From NCBI RefSeq assembly GCF_000002235.5, contig NW_022145609.1:7013214-7077213 (forward strand): 64,000 nucleotides of DNA, written 5' to 3'. The notes below the pieces were generated by a model, which was not told the origin of the DNA, did not search any database, and saw nothing but the letters and a program-made list of their open reading frames with translations. A program made the translations under genes and the position numbers. This document shows, piece after piece, positions 25,901 to 41,828 of this stretch; position 1 is the stretch's first letter; every line of letters begins with the position of its first letter. This DNA is from Strongylocentrotus purpuratus (taxonomy: Eukaryota; Echinodermata; Echinoidea; Camarodonta; Strongylocentrotidae).

Positions 25901-28900
25901 TTTTCATTTTTGGAGATTATTATGTCACAACTTATTTGTAACACAAATTATTTTCAGTGGGGAAACTGAATTCAGACAAGGATTAATATAGAGAACAGTA
26001 CAACGAATCGTCTTCTTTCTCTAATAATTCAGTGAAAAGGGCAAAGCTGTTAGGGGGCAACTGAATTCAGACGTGGATTAAGCGTAATAATCAAATGAAA
26101 CGTCAAAGTACACGATACAACAAAGCGTCTTCTTTTACGAATAATTTAATGAAACGTGAAAGCTTCCGCGCTAAGCGCGGAATGGGCGAAAATAAATACA
26201 GACAAGGATTAAGAGTAATAATTTATTGAAACGTTAAAGCTTCCGCACTTCGTGCGGTAGGGGGGAAACTGAAGGACACGATACAACAAATCGTCTTCTT
26301 TCAGTAATGTGAAAGCTTCCGCGCTTCGCGCAGGAATTGGCGAAAATGAATTCAGACAAGGATTGAAAGTCGAGAATGGTACATAGGATCGTCTTCTTTC
26401 TTTAAGCATCTAATGGAACATCAGAGCTTCCGCGCTACGCGCGGGGAAGGGGGAAATTGATTCAAACATTAGGGATTAAGAGTCGAGAATGGTACATCGA
26501 ATCGTCTTCTTTCTTTAATAATCTGATGAAACGTCAGGGCTTCCGCGCTACGCGCGGAGGAAGGGGAACTTGATTCAAACAAGTATTAAGAGTCGAGAAC
26601 GGTCCAACGAATCGTCTTCTTTCTCTTATACTTTAGTGAAACGTCAAAGCTTCCGCGCTTCGCGCGGTAGGGGAGAAACTGAATTCATGAAGGACACGAT
26701 ACAACAAATCGTCTTCTTTCTCTAATGTGAAAGCTTCCGCGCTTCGCGCAGGAATAGCGGAAAATGAATTCAGACAAGGATTAAGAGACGAGAATGGTAC
26801 ATAGGATCGTCTTCTTTCTTTAATAATCTAATGAAACGTCAGAAGGGGAAGGGGAACTTGATTCAAACATTAAGGATTAAGAGTCGAGAATGGTACATCG
26901 AATCGTCTTCTTTCTTTAATAATCTGATGTAACGTCAGAGCTTCCGCGCTATGCGCGGAGGAAGGAGAACTTGATTTAAGCAAGGATTAGGAGTTGAGAA
27001 TGGTACATCGAATCGTCTTCTGTCTTCAATAATCTAATGAAACGTCAGAGCTTCCGCGCTACGCGCGGAGGAAGGGGAACTTGATTCAAACAAGGATTAA
27101 GAGTCGAGAACGGTCCAACGAATCGTCTTCTTTCTCTAATAATTTAGTGAAACGTCAAAGCTTCCGCGCTTCGTGCGGGGGGGGGGGGGACTCCCCCTTA
27201 CTGCACGCAACCCCCTAGGGACCACGCTTCGCGTGTTCACTACCGCCCCCTAAAATGAAATCCTGGCTCCGCAATTGGGAGGGGTGCAACTTGCCACACG
27301 CTTCTACCTCTTGATTGCTTTGATCCATTGCCGAAAATATTTTGGCACCTATCATCCCCCCAACCACGGATACAAATCGACACCCTTGGTTCAATCTGTA
27401 ATACTCTTAACATAACAACATCATCTTTCATTGATCAGATACAATCGATGAAACCCTTGGTTAAGAAAACAGCATTGTTTCATCGGCTATTTCGTACATT
27501 TTGATCGTTCAATACCTAAAAATCTTTTCAATAAAGCTTTCACTCGAATCAGAATCAAATCAACTCAATGTCGATAGAATAATACTAGAAACTCCATCGT
27601 GAAAGCATTTGTATCATTATCTCTTTATCCTCAGTCCTGGGCAGCAACCGGTTTGGGCAGGATGGCAGCTTTTCTTGTGATACCTTAGGAGATGATCACA
27701 GTCCAGGGTGTCGGGGTAAACTCTTCTGCCTACCAGACCCCTTTGGATGCACCTGTGCAGCAGGATTCATGGGAATCAATTGTACAACAGGTACTTATAA
27801 TCATGTAAATCAAATTATAGAATCATCCGTGAGCGAATATGTATACTATAAGAGACCTCCAAAATACATAATCTTAAAGGAAAATTTGATATAACATACG
27901 TATGTAAATATGGATTACTCATAAATGTTCATGTACATGTATACTACAACAGTTCTTCACATGTCTATTCCGGCAAATAATTGTATCTTTCTTGAAAGAG
28001 TTTTTTACTCTCCAACGCTTGAAATATTAGATATTCTCTGGCGTAAGTGAAGGTAACGAGAAAAGAGATTATTAACGCGGGCAAAAATTAGGTACGAAAG
28101 ATATGAGTGAATAAGAAAGTATATTTATATTTGCAGTAATGAATAGATTAAACCATACGATTCTGATGTCTGAAAGAGAGCATTTGTCTACATAGAAATG
28201 CTTTTCAAAGGACAATTAGTCTTCTTGTCAAGTACATACTAAGGCGTTTAGAGGGACCTTGATTATGATATTTCTCATGGTTTAATTTGTTCTGCCTTTA
28301 ATTTTTCGAAACCTGAACTAACATAAGCCTAGGTATATCCTGAATAGATCAATTCAAGAGTAATGTTATGCGTGCGTGTCAGGGAACATGGTAACATGAT
28401 AATACCATGGACTAGATTCCTCTTTGAGGATGTAAGAGATTCCACAATGTGATATACTCTGCCATTCGAAACCTCAGTCATATTATCTTTTAACAAGTGG
28501 TGCTTGGATTGAAAGTGAAGGTGATATAGTTTTCATTATTCTGTCATCTCGTAAAGGAACAAAAATAATGATATTCTTTTCCAAGGGAATCGATTCCTTT
28601 ATCCGTGTTTCTAAAAGATGCAAACACATTTAAACAAGCGAAAAATATCGGCGTTTTTTTAATAGTCAAAATGATTCTCCATGTGTTATATATATCAGGG
28701 AGAGCTGGAGAGCCATGAGCTCTTTTCCGTATACATATATTTAAGTAACCATTTATGTGCAAGCACGTAGCCCTTGAACATTGTGCTCGATAAGAAGGAA
28801 GGAAAATGAATAGGCAATATTCCACATTTTGAAGGATGATGTTTCCTTATCCCACTTTATAGCTAGGAGCTACACAAATTTGTCAAACGTATAAAAGCGA

Positions 28901-31900
28901 TGTCCTAGCCAAATCATGTTAAGGCAAAATGATGCATTACTAACACAACATGCATGTACACAATTCCTTCGCTTTAAAACCCACGTACTATAAACTATAA
29001 TTCCAATTTAATGTTTCTAAGCGGTCTCGCTTGGATTAAAATGATAACAAATTATGATCTACAAATACATGCAGAACCCTCCCTGTTAACCTGTTAACTA
29101 CTGAATTCTTTCATTGCCGTAGGCTTAATACATGGGCCACCAGGTTTCAGTAAGCAATGGGTTATAGATAACTGGGTAATTTATACGACAGTGTACTGGA
29201 ATTTAATAGAGATTAAAAATAAATGTTATCGAGCTAAATATATACATCATTAGAAAGATATATCTCAATAGTATTAACTAATGCATTCGTGGGTGGGAGC
29301 TAATTGAAAAAAAACACGAATTAGCGGAACCAAAGTTACCAAGCATTCAAAACGCACCCGTGATACCTCATTGACCTCATTTAAGATTTGTTTGATACAT
29401 TCTAGAAATTTAATATAAAGGCAACAATTATATCGACGTACCTTGGGTTCTTGGGCCTGCCCCTCAACGTGCGTATCCGGGCACCTACCCCCTGTACATC
29501 CACCCCAGTCAACTACTCCCTAGGACAACTACCCCCTAGGGCAACCACCCTCTAGGATGTAGTTGTCCTAGGGGTAGTTTTCTGAGGGGTAGTTGTCCGG
29601 GGTTAGTAGTCGTTCTAGAGGGTGGTTAACTGGGGTGGTTATCCGGGGGTGGATGTCTAGTGGGTAGGTGTTCTAGAACCCTCAATGTGAAATATTGATG
29701 ATTAAAAAGTGCATTAGAACTACTTCATAATGATGTTCCTTGTCTTCTATTACTTTATCAATCCCCATGACATTTTTTAAAAGAATGTAACCCGGGAACG
29801 TATGGAGCCAATTGTTTGCAACTGTGCCACTGCTCTCCAAGTAACATCTGTACCAAGGATACAGGAGAATGCATTGATGGGACTGAGTGTCAAGAAGGCT
29901 GGACTGGTGTCAACTGTCAAGGTGTTATTTTTTTTCAAACAGTCAGTTTTCATACTAAGTTTTTTTTAATAATAATAATAATAATAATAATAATATCACA
30001 GAATAAACACATCGTGATTGAAGAGCCGAAATCCATTTCGTCCTTTATTATTTCTTGCGCTTGTCAAAACATTTTAGGATTAAACGTGTAACTAGTTTCA
30101 CTTGATTCGTGGCTAAATTTACAGTAAGTTATCATTTGACTTCGTTTGAATTCGTCTTCCAATCTCTGCAGATTGTAATCTCGATCTAAGTTAATTTTGT
30201 CATTTATATCAAACATGAACATAGGTAGACCAAAGGTCACGTATCATCATTAGCAGCTCCTCTTAAGTTCAACTACGTACATTCAGTACATACTTTAGGT
30301 TTTTATAAAGAACCGTCTGATTGTCTTGTGAATAATTATGTATGTTAATGCAAAGGCAATCGGGGCGTTCTTGGTGACAGAAATATAGATCGGAATGGTC
30401 CTAAAGAGTTTAATTATTTTGCTTATACGATCATATATTCTTCTCTCGTGTCTTGATATTTAATCGTAACTACACTTGTAGTTGAACCTTTGAGAGCCGG
30501 ATAATTAGTATTAAGATTAAGATTTCCGCACATCAATTGTTAGACAAACTGGAAGTACTATTATGATATTATCAAATACGTGCTCTTCAGTTAAAAGCTA
30601 TATTCTTAAAAGCATCGTATTTTGAACAGTTATTGTTTTTTCCAAAGTGGTAACTTTGAACCTTGTCAGATGTGTTGGTTGGACGAGAGGACGAGTGTTA
30701 ATTCCCTTGTTTGTTATCGTTTCTCTTTTTTTACAGTTCGAAGATCCCCCATTCAGGACGTTGACGATGATGCATGTAAGCTCACATGGGTTAATAGTTC
30801 AACATAATAATAAAGGCGTGTTAAGATAATTATAAAGCCGAAAACCTCAGATGCTTTTTTTTTGTATAACGTGTCAATGAATCTCAATGGCGAGCAACAA
30901 ATAATAATAACATTAACTATTTAAAAACAACTACTACTACAACTACTACTCATGCCACTACAATTCTACTACAACAACTACTACTACGGCTACTGATAGT
31001 AATTGTAATAGTACAAATAATAGGCAGTTGTACTGCGCCATCAACTTAGAACTTCTATTCAGAGGTGCACAAGGAGAAATAGATATGAATAAGAGTCTGA
31101 ATAACAGAGGCCCTGTGCTTATTTTGAGCTCTGCGTTTAAGATACAGAGATGTGAAGTTTATTACACTTTACGTCATCAAAACAACAACAAAACTACTTC
31201 AGTTTACCGCTAAATATCTGAACGAGTTATGTAAAACAAAATATGAGAGGCATTACCATCTCTGCTGCGATAGAAAGAGATTGATATGTTTTCAAGGGGA
31301 CATAAATAAAGACTAAAAATATAACTGTCCTGCGAAACTGCTACTGGCCATTATTGGATCAGAATACCTAGATTTCTATGATTATGTTATTTAAACATGT
31401 ATAAGCTTGTGTGGGTAAAGAGAATGTGCGTGCGTGCGTAAGGTGTAAAATCAGGTATTTAAAAAATGTTTCCTCTTCTCCTCATCTACACGTTCAGCGA
31501 TTCCCGGTACAAAATCGGCAAGTTCTAGTATCACTCCTTCAACCATCTCCATCGTTAAAACTACTTCTGTTATAACTCAAGCTACTACTAGTGCTACCAC
31601 TCCTGCCACCCCTACCATCCCTCCTCAGCTTGCTCCTTCTTACGCCATATCAAGCTTCAACTACACCAAGGTTAACAATGGCAGACCTACAAAATTGGTT
31701 TGTGTCGTGACAGGATCACCTTTACCGACCTCTGAAAACATCATCGTCACCAATACAGTCAGTGCAGATGAAAGGATTGATCTTCTGGAGACCAATGTCA
31801 CTGAATCAACCAGGACATCCTGGTACCAGGCTATCGTGAGACTGGATGAAGTCCCTCAGAATTTCATGTGTCTTTTGCGCATACCGGGCGGGGAAAGTGT

Positions 31901-34900
31901 CTCGAAATATCTGGCTATCTCTGTTTATGGTGAGTAATTCTGAACCATAACAGCATACCTATTTTGTTGCTACGATTTACTAACAAGAGCTTAGCGTCCT
32001 GTGTAAACATTCATTGTTAATACGACTGGAATTTAAAATGCTTTGTACATCTTCATGTACGTCACAAACAATGAATACAAATAATAAACACAATTTGTCA
32101 CTTTTTTATATTGCCTTTCCTGTCTTTAAAATGGTTTCCATGTGACATCAACTCAGCTCTCAATTAACATAAGAAAAAGAGGATCACGGGGGACCAACGG
32201 TGGCCGTTTAGGCATTGTTTTCTATGTATAGGGAGCAAGTAGCTACAAGTAGTACAGTGGGGCTTTAAATATGTAGTATTATAATTTGGATGGCTTCATA
32301 CACATTTTTTTCGAAACTCAATTTACGTTCTATCAGAACCTCCAAGCTTTGTTGAAGCTCACCTACTCGTCCAAGAGATGACATCTCACTCGGTCACCAT
32401 ACGATGGACACCTTGGAATGAGACTTATGATCTGGGTGATGGGCCTGTGATTGGATATCGAGTCTACTACAACACACACGGACAGGCTGACATAGCTTGG
32501 GCTTCAAGAGATCTCATCAGAGATACACATGTCAACATCACTAATTTGACACGAGACACAGAGTATGATTTCAGAGTGACTGCTTCGAGGGAGGGGTCAT
32601 TTGGTGAGGGGAGGTACAGCTCAGTAGCAGGAGCTAGGACAAAGTGTACTGGTAAGAGCAGAAGACTGTCATCATGAAAACTAATAATGGGTGGATCATC
32701 AACATCATTTTGACGGCCGCAGTCAGGGTTGTGGGTGGGTAAAGTAAGTTAAATTAATGGAATTAATCTGTTGTCAAAAATTGTACAAAGATGTTGAAAA
32801 CAAAAGCACTCAATCAAGCGTTAATTTGCAGGTTCTGCCATTGTCATTTCTCGAGAGTTACTAATAATAGCAAATATAGTGGCGAAATTATCATAAGTAA
32901 TGATAAATATTATAAAAATAACAGTTAGTTTATTGGATATTATGATTATTTTTTCTCTTGACCATTTGGACCTTAATAGCGATCCTTTGAGGTTTCAAAG
33001 CTTTCGATTGTTAAATTTCCCGCTCTCAAATGTTAGACTGGTAAATATGGACTCACTGTAGTGAATTCACCCTAAAGGCAAAATAATTTGTAGATAGTAC
33101 AATATTCACGTGACATGAATATTGTATAGTTATTTGTATAAACCAGTAACTGAATATTACAACCAAGCAACTTAATTGTCTTCGTTTTTGTTGTAACCTT
33201 TTTTACAGCACCTTCTCAGGCGCCTGTTTTGTCTGTGAGAAATAGAGGTCAAACATTCATCACTTTGGATTGGGAGGTGAGCTAAGAATGATTTCAATGC
33301 ATTTAATGTCTTATTATTACTATCAAGAAGCACATTTCAGTTCAATTTACTTAAATTCAATGATTAAAATTTGCTTAATTGGGGGGGGGGGGGGAAGGGT
33401 TTAAATTTTCAGTATGAGCGCTTATAAACGGACACAAATACTTCAATTTAAATACACAGAGATAAACATTGCAAAAAGTCCTCTCGAGGTATCATTTTTT
33501 ACGATAATTAGTTTGGATAAAGCGTTTCGTATGTTTACTCCGTATAATTATATAAAGCATAACAAATCATCAATGAAGATTCGTCCGGATTATATTGATA
33601 ATCTAAGGTTTGACGGTAAATGTGGTAATTTTACATTTCGCTGATTTGTCAAATTGGCGCACTATTCATTTTTTTCCTATTCATATTACTATCACTCAGG
33701 TAATACCAGAGGGATCATGGGGATGCAGTGCCCTTTCTGGATTAGAAATCAATGTTAGCACCAATGGACACAATGGCTTGCCTCGAACCTTGTCATTTGA
33801 TACTATGGTGGGTACTGCTAACATTGGAGAACTTGAGGATTGTACTACGTATGACATCAACGCAGCATTTCGAAACAAAGACGAGTTGGGGATCTCTTCA
33901 GAAATACTGTCAGTGAGCACGTCTTTGATACGTAAGAATATTTGTTTTCTCTTATTTGTTAATTTATTGCGTTGAGTTGTACGATGATAACGCTCGGGCC
34001 GAAATACATTAATCTTATTTCTTGTTTGTTCGATCCTATGTTTGATCCTATGTGTGACCTCGTGTATGTTTGATCCCACTCTTATTTTTATTATTATATA
34101 TGTACGATTTATTGAATAAAGAACAGATGTATAAGTTTTGGTATATAATTTTTTAGTCAGACTATAGTGCGCTTAGAGACACCAGTATTAAGCGCCTAAT
34201 AAATATTGTGTATTATTATTATTATTACCTTATATTCGCTTATTCATTATGACAAGTTAGTTTGTTTTCTACTCCTTCTTTATTCTTGACAGATGATAGA
34301 AAATTCACCAGAAAGACTATATCATTATACGCTTAAAGTGAAATGTATATCATTGAATCATTTTATATCTTTAAAGAAAGCAGGAAATTTCAGGAGTACA
34401 TGGTAGTCAAATTTGGTCTAAATTGCTATCTTTACTTGTACGTTTAACGACCTTCAATTTTTTTCTCAACATTTTCTTTCAATTTGCAAATTGCAACTTT
34501 CGTTTACCTGTATATCTCAAATTTATTTTCAGGACCCGCGAGTGTAGAAGCCCTACAAATGTCACCTTCAACCACACAAATTGAAGTAAGCTGGGAACAG
34601 TCATCTAGTCTATGCTCCACTGACTACTATATCATACGCTACAGTCTCTATCAGAAGCTTGCCTGCCAATCACCAGAATCCACCCCAAGAGAGTTTGAAG
34701 TTAACACCACCTCTACACAACTCAATAATCATAATCTAGTGGGGTTGGAGCCTTACTCGCGATACCAGATCACAGTTACAGCTGTAAGTGGTGCCGGGCA
34801 GAGTGAACCCACGATCGGCTATTCAGAAACCAGGCCGGGACGTGAGTAATGAACAAATAATCAAAATACCCTTTCCCCATAGCAGTTTCAAGACATGTAC

Positions 34901-37900
34901 AAGGTGGTATACTTTGTTATCCGTGTTGTAATTATGAATATTGGATATCTCTTACAGAAACAAAGTTGCGATTGGTCCAAAGCTCGTCACGTGATATCGA
35001 TTGTGAGGATCGTAATAATCCATTTATTACTCAAGGGCTCCGTCTTATAAAGAGTTGCGATTGATTTGGAACAATCGTAAGTCATCCCATCAATCGCAAG
35101 TTTGCAGTATATTATGTACATCGTTGCGATTGATATCAATAGCAAATAAGTTGCAATTGATATCGACTCTTTATAGACGGGGTCCCGGTCAGCAAAGGAT
35201 CATTCACCCTCGTGATCACAACTCCCGTCAGCGCTGTTCGCTTCGTGAAAATATAACCCCTTTTGAAAATATTACTCCCTTCGGTAGTCCAAAAATATTA
35301 CATTACACACATATACCAGTCAATATATGCATTAGATTCCCTTCATATAACATACGCATTGGTGTAAAAATATAATTAAAAAAAAGGTTGCCTATATATT
35401 CAAATCATAAGAAGTACAGTTTGGTTGCGATCTATATTGCCCTCAACCTTCACGCTTTAGCATTACTACGTAAGCAAACAATACGTAAAGTTTTAACGGA
35501 TATAGGTACGTTTTCTTATATTTCTGATTCTCTTTAATAGCACCGTCCAACATTACAAATGTCAGGGTTAATCCAGAAAGGACGTCTCCAACACGATTAG
35601 GATTCACTTGGCAACCTCTCAACTGTAGAAATGTGAATGGAGTGTTCTGGTACTACTTTGCAAGAATCTACAAGCGTGGTAATCAAAGTAAAACTACGGT
35701 TGGGAGGTCATACTTGGATAATGACATTTCATACTCATCAGTAGAGTTCAATGGTCTTGAGGCATGCACGATATATGAACTGGAAATCTATGGCAGCAAT
35801 CTTGATGTGTCAATTCCTCCAAATGCGTCTGATGCTGTCGGTGTAACAGAAGTTCCTTGTAAGTCTCAAATAGTACAAAGATATCACTTCTTAGAATCAC
35901 CTTCGTGACGTCACATTGTCTTGTTTTGTGAACGTATTCCAATTAAACGAATTTCGTTCAAAAACTGCGTATTTAAATAATATTTGTGGGAGAGATCCAC
36001 ATTTCTATTGTGATACCAAATTTCCTTAGCAAACTATGACCATGTAGGATTTACAACATTATATTGCACATTCAAGGATCATGTCTTTGAAACATTTCAG
36101 GATATTCAGGTGGGGAAAACTATATTATTCCCCGTTACAAATTGTCGTTTTTACAACTTTAATTTTGATAAATCTCAGTCATTAAGTTTTACTGGCGAAA
36201 TAACTTTATATTTTAAGCATTTTACCCATTTTAGATGAATTGTCATAAAGAATTTTGGGCGGGGATTCTTAGCTGAATATATAAGCCTCTTTTTATTAAA
36301 TGTTTAGATACGTCATGCATTATAATTGTATTAATAGTTATTATGATAAACTTTGGAACCTAATTAATGAGAGAGTGTATACACTTATGATTAGAAAGTG
36401 TCCAGGTAAAACGATAAAAAATAAAAACAGATAAAATCTGTTTCATATATCACGCTTTTGTCCACCGCATTATGATGCTAAAGGCGCTCCAATGTATAAA
36501 CCAGCTACATACAGGCTTCCAGTACCTATGCTCACTGAAGATCAAGAAAATCCTATCTGTTGGAAAGAGGCCATTCCATTCTTTAACTTTATAAAAAGTA
36601 ATAGGTAAAAACTTGTTCAATGTTTACACAGGTAGAAATATAATTAGCTTCATCTTCGCCTAATGAGAAAAATTAAGCTCGGAAGTCCATTAAAATATAA
36701 TACGAGTTGCACGACTAATAGGCGGTTCTCTGTGTTATAGTTATTGGTTGGTGAAATGTCACCCGTCTAGAATACAAACCGCTCTCCTGAAATGTAGTAT
36801 ATTTCGCAATTTGTTTTCTTCTCTCTCTCTCTCTTTGTATTGAATATAGTGTCAAGTGCATCCGTTTCTTCATCTGGGAATCAGTTAAGAGTTAGATGGA
36901 GTGTTCCGTCTCAATGCAATGTGGATTACTACAAGGTATCATATCAGCTCATCTCACGTAAGGCATGTCAAGATGTTCTTGTAATAAATGCTCCGGTCTA
37001 CGAACTCAACGTCACATCAGTTTCCACAGATGTCTCCAAATACATTTCAAACTTGGAATATTACGCCACTTATAACATCTCCATCATAGCTGTGATAAGG
37101 AGAACAGAGAGCCTACCCATGAATGTTAGTGGAGACACACGAGGTGGAGGTATGTAAACAATAATGATGATACTAGCGTTGGCGTATCTACGGGAGGTGG
37201 GCAGAATGGTCACGTACTCCGGTGGCACTTGAAGGTAGCGCAAAACACGCAAAAGAGAAAGAGAGAGGGTATATTAGATAAATATAATTATAATATAAAG
37301 TCTGAATTTGCATAACAAATTTGCATTATAAATATTTTTTGTATTAAGGTTTAAAATGGAATTTTTTTCTAAAGCTTGGTAGCCTTGCTCATCTCGTATG
37401 TTCCTTTAGGACCCGAAATTTCGCGCCCCAGTATAATCTTTGTATAAGTTTTTATACAGTATTCTCTCAAGGGTTCCAGATCTATTGTAATGCAAATTAT
37501 CATCAGCCTTGTTTAAATATAAGACAAAGGGCAAATGAAATACCGTTTAAAGTGATTTGTAATTGTTAAACATTTGAAAGAAATCTTAAATTGTCCAGTT
37601 TTTTTTTTACCCCTTATCCCGAGATTCGCCAATCGCCACGAAATACTAAATATCGTATTACATGCATGACATGACAAGTAAGTCCACTTAATAAAACACG
37701 TATCGAATCATTAGATTGTCCTGGTCTACGTCTACCCTCTGTGGTGTTCTGTAGGCCCGGGAAGACAAAGGGCCTACTATTTTTTGCTGTAACGTTATAA
37801 CGGAGAGCATTACGTTACCCTTGCAATGGAATTTGAATTCATAAGAACAAACATTTTCAGTTCCGTAATAATTAATTATAATTTTTTTATTTCTGCTTTG

Positions 37901-40900
37901 GATTTACCTCATATCTACTTACATTTGCCATGTTGTAAATTAACTATTCAACACTGTGATTTTCTTCACAGACCCCTCTGCCATCGAGTCAGTGTCGTAC
38001 ACCTCTACCGTCCACTCATTGCGTTTTGTGTGGGAGGAACCCTCCTGTGAAAGCCTACATGGTGTCTTTGATAGCTACGAATACGAACTCTATGATCCTA
38101 CTGGTGGAGGTAGATATGTCCGGTATCCAACGACTATCCGAAGAAACTATGTACCAATACCTGGCCTTGATGCTTGCACAGAATATCGCTTCAGAATAAG
38201 AGTAGTTACTACCCAGCTGAGAAGGAGTGAATGGCATATGGAAATGGCAATGACTAATATATCAGGTTTGCTAAATGAGATATAGGCCTATCGTACATGT
38301 GTATTGGTTATAAAGACATGAATTTTGTAATATGTCCATTGTACACGTTAAACTATGGCGATTGAAGAGTATTTGTTTCCAAGGGAAAGTATGGTAAACC
38401 GTATGTTTCAAAGTCCAATGCAAATCGGCTTTGATACAGGCCATATCTTAGCGTTGCTTCAAGATAGGTAGATAGCTGTTACTGCTAGCCTAGTAATGGT
38501 TCATGGATAATATAAATCTAACATACATCAGAAAAAAACTAAATTAATTGAAGTCAATACATATTCTAAAGATGGAGATTAGATTTAGTGCAATCACAGT
38601 GCAATTAATTAGTTATTGGGAACGGGAATTAGCCCGAATGAAATGATTATTCCTTCCTTTCTGTACACTGTCTTATCAGCTCCTGGAATGCCGGTTTTTA
38701 CAGAGCTTACCCCGCATCAGGAAGACATTGGCACTCCTGGTCTAACAGTATCATGGCAACCTCCTTCCTCTCCTCCATGCCAGCCTACGCACTATGAAAT
38801 CAAGTACTATGTTCTTCAAGGCGATATATGTGAGGATACCCCGAGTGATCGTATAATGACTTCAGCAGGGACCGTCAATGGTTCAACTTTCACCTTCAAT
38901 GTCGTGGAGTTGCGTCCCAACTCGGAGTACATGGTGTTTGTGAGAGGCAGAACCAGTAGCGGTTATGGTGATTCGGATTCCCAATCAGCTACTACAGGAT
39001 ATTCATGTTAGTATTGTGTGTTCATGTACGTAGGGGAGGGTGAGGGTGTGTGTTTATGGTGTAAGTATGAGGGTTTGTGTAGGGGTATGCATCAATCACC
39101 TATATTATTTACATCTGGGAACAGACCTTTACCGTCACAATACGAAAAACTGAAATCACTTTCTAACTGCGGTCCGTCTGAGTTAGTTGTAGGAGAAAGA
39201 CAGAAAGCTGAAAGTACCACTACACCAATTAAAATATTAATATCTACTTTACACGCAGGGGAGGATCGAGGTCTTCGCTCAGTAGGGGGGGGGGGGGTGT
39301 AGTGAGCATTAAAAAAAAATTGCCCCCGATATTTCAATTTAAAAAAAAAATGTTTTTCTTAGTTTTGTTTCTCACTTGGCAGCCCAAGGGGGGAGGGTTA
39401 AACCGCCGACCCCCCCTCCCCTAGATCCGCCCCTGACACGACGCTAGAGTTAGGTCAATTCCTTATCTGACAAATTCGAACAGAAGGAGAACCATAATCT
39501 AAACTCGTAGTTGAATAAATACACTTTGAATATGAAACCTTGCAAAATATCATGGGAGAATATATTAAATGAAATAAGCTGGCCTGAAAATTCAGTTCAG
39601 AAAAACAAAAATCAAACTGAGAATTATAAAAAAAATTATACTACAGGGGTTAGAGAATGGTTACGAACACAAAAAAAGGGATTATGAACTCGCTGAAAAT
39701 GTAGATTAGCGGATAGTAAAAATGTAGATGAGGTAAAAAATTGAATACCAAGACAAATGAATGAGAATGAGTTTTCCTCTTTTATTTTACAGATCCTACT
39801 GGTCCTCCAACTAATATTCAGTCCACTTCCATCAATAAACGTAGTATTGTCTTCTCTTGGGAGAAACCAGAATGTGGTGATCGGAATGGACCAATCTCAA
39901 GCTACGAAGTTATGCTCTCCAATTCTACAGGTAACGTAGTAAAACCTAAAGAGGAAAGAGGGAATGGAAACCTTGTCGAGGACTAAAAGCGGTTGTCTAG
40001 CTTTCTCCCTTGTCTATATAGTAAATATTTCTCACCTTTAAAAAAAATATTCTTATCATTATTGTAAGTTCTTGTGTCTATATAGGGACCCCTCTGTAAA
40101 GCAGCATTGTTATGCTAACAACGCTGAGTAGAGCCATCCCTCCGTCTTCCTCTTTATAAGTGTGTCTTTATGATTGTAAATGTATATTTATTAATGTTTT
40201 TTAAGTGACGGAAAATAAATACAATACAATACAATATAACCTTAGGTGTAAAAGAGTCCATACAATTTTGTTCGATACAATTTTCAGCTTTCCTTAAAAA
40301 AACATGTAACCTAGCTACTTTATGTCTTCGAGGTACTAGTTTTATACTCCTGAGTAAAATTGACGCTTGATGTTTCGTAGAGGTTTTGTAGTAGTCTAAT
40401 GGATAAGTCACCAGACTGTAGACCACAAGGTACGGGGTTCAAATCCCAGCACGGCACTAATGTACTAAATTAGCAAGACGTTACTTTTGCCACTTTCAAC
40501 ACAATTGTAAATGTATTTGATATGCCTGAGCGGTAACCCGACACATGCTCCGCCGACGATTGCTCCGCCGACATTTACTCCGCAAAACGCGACAATTGCT
40601 CCGCGACATTTGCTCCGCGACATTTGCTCCGACGTCAAATGCTCCGCCGACAGTTGCTCCGCCGACAGTTGCTCCGCCGACAGTTGCTCCGCCGACAATT
40701 GCTCCGCCGACAGATGCTCCGCCGACAATTGCTCCGCCGACAATTACTCCGCCGACAATTGCTCCGCCGTCAATTGCTCCGCAAAACGCGACAATTGCTC
40801 CGCCGACATTTGCTCCGCCGACATTTGCTCCGCCTGAAGCGACACTTGCTCCGCCGACATGTGCTCCGCCGACAATTGCTCCGCCGACAATTGCTCCGCC

Positions 40901-41791
40901 TGAAGCGACAATTGCTCCGCCGACATTTGCTCCGCCGACAATTGCTCCGCCGACAATTATTGCTCCGCCTGAAGCGACAATTGCTCCGGTGACATTTGCT
41001 CCGACGACATTTGCTCCGCCGACAATTGCTCCGCCTGAAGCGACAATTGCTCCGGTGACATTTGCTCCGACGACATTTGCTCCGCCCAAAAAGTGTCCCA
41101 TAAACTACAAATGCTATTAGTACTACGACAAATGCTTCGCCGACAATATTTTTTTTACACGGGTTATTTTCGTTTTTGTTTTTTTCTTCTTCATTTTCTG
41201 AATGCATTTCATGAAATAATGTATATGAAATGAAATCAATGAATGTTGATGAAGTGGGAGGAAAAAGGAGTTACCTAAAAGTCATTTCGAATATACTGAA
41301 ATAACTTTCCATCTATCACTGTATGTCCCATATAATGTACACTAAACACTCATTACATGTCGTGGGAAGTTTTAAAAAAAAAGTAGAGCAGCAAGCCACA
41401 TTCCCCAATACGCGCATACCTCCTAGTTAATTTCAAACAGCTCATCAATATGTAAGACCTGAAATAACCTCAATGCAAGCAAGCACATGCATCTTACTAC
41501 AATGTACTAGTTCATCATGGAAGTTCTAGAAAACAACAGGGGAGGGATCAAAATAAGCTTTGAAGGGCACTTATACGTAGAGAAGAGAACCCATTCAGAC
41601 GGGAAAATTAGATGGTAGCCTTTCTGCTTATTCCCATTTATACAAATCATTCTGTTGCAGTTTGATGTTAGTTCTTCATAATAAGCCAATTGCTCTTCTT
41701 CCGGTGGCTCCGTGAGTCCCTTAAAGTCAGTGAAAACAAAGTACTCGAATGAGACGGGGTGTTTTACACACTAATATATATATATATATAC

Positions 41792-41828
<37 letters not shown>

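Noticed and set aside
40385..40460. Functional tRNA-Tyr gene
   Set aside because: A- and B-box-like words and CTGTAGA are present, but the anticodon and acceptor stems do not pair. A SINE head is more likely.
40496..41207. Ala-Pro-Pro-Thr and Gly-Gly-Ala repeat proteins on both strands
   Set aside because: The 15- and 21-bp repeat units keep frames open automatically in several frames and on both strands; the region is the arm of a fold-back transposon.
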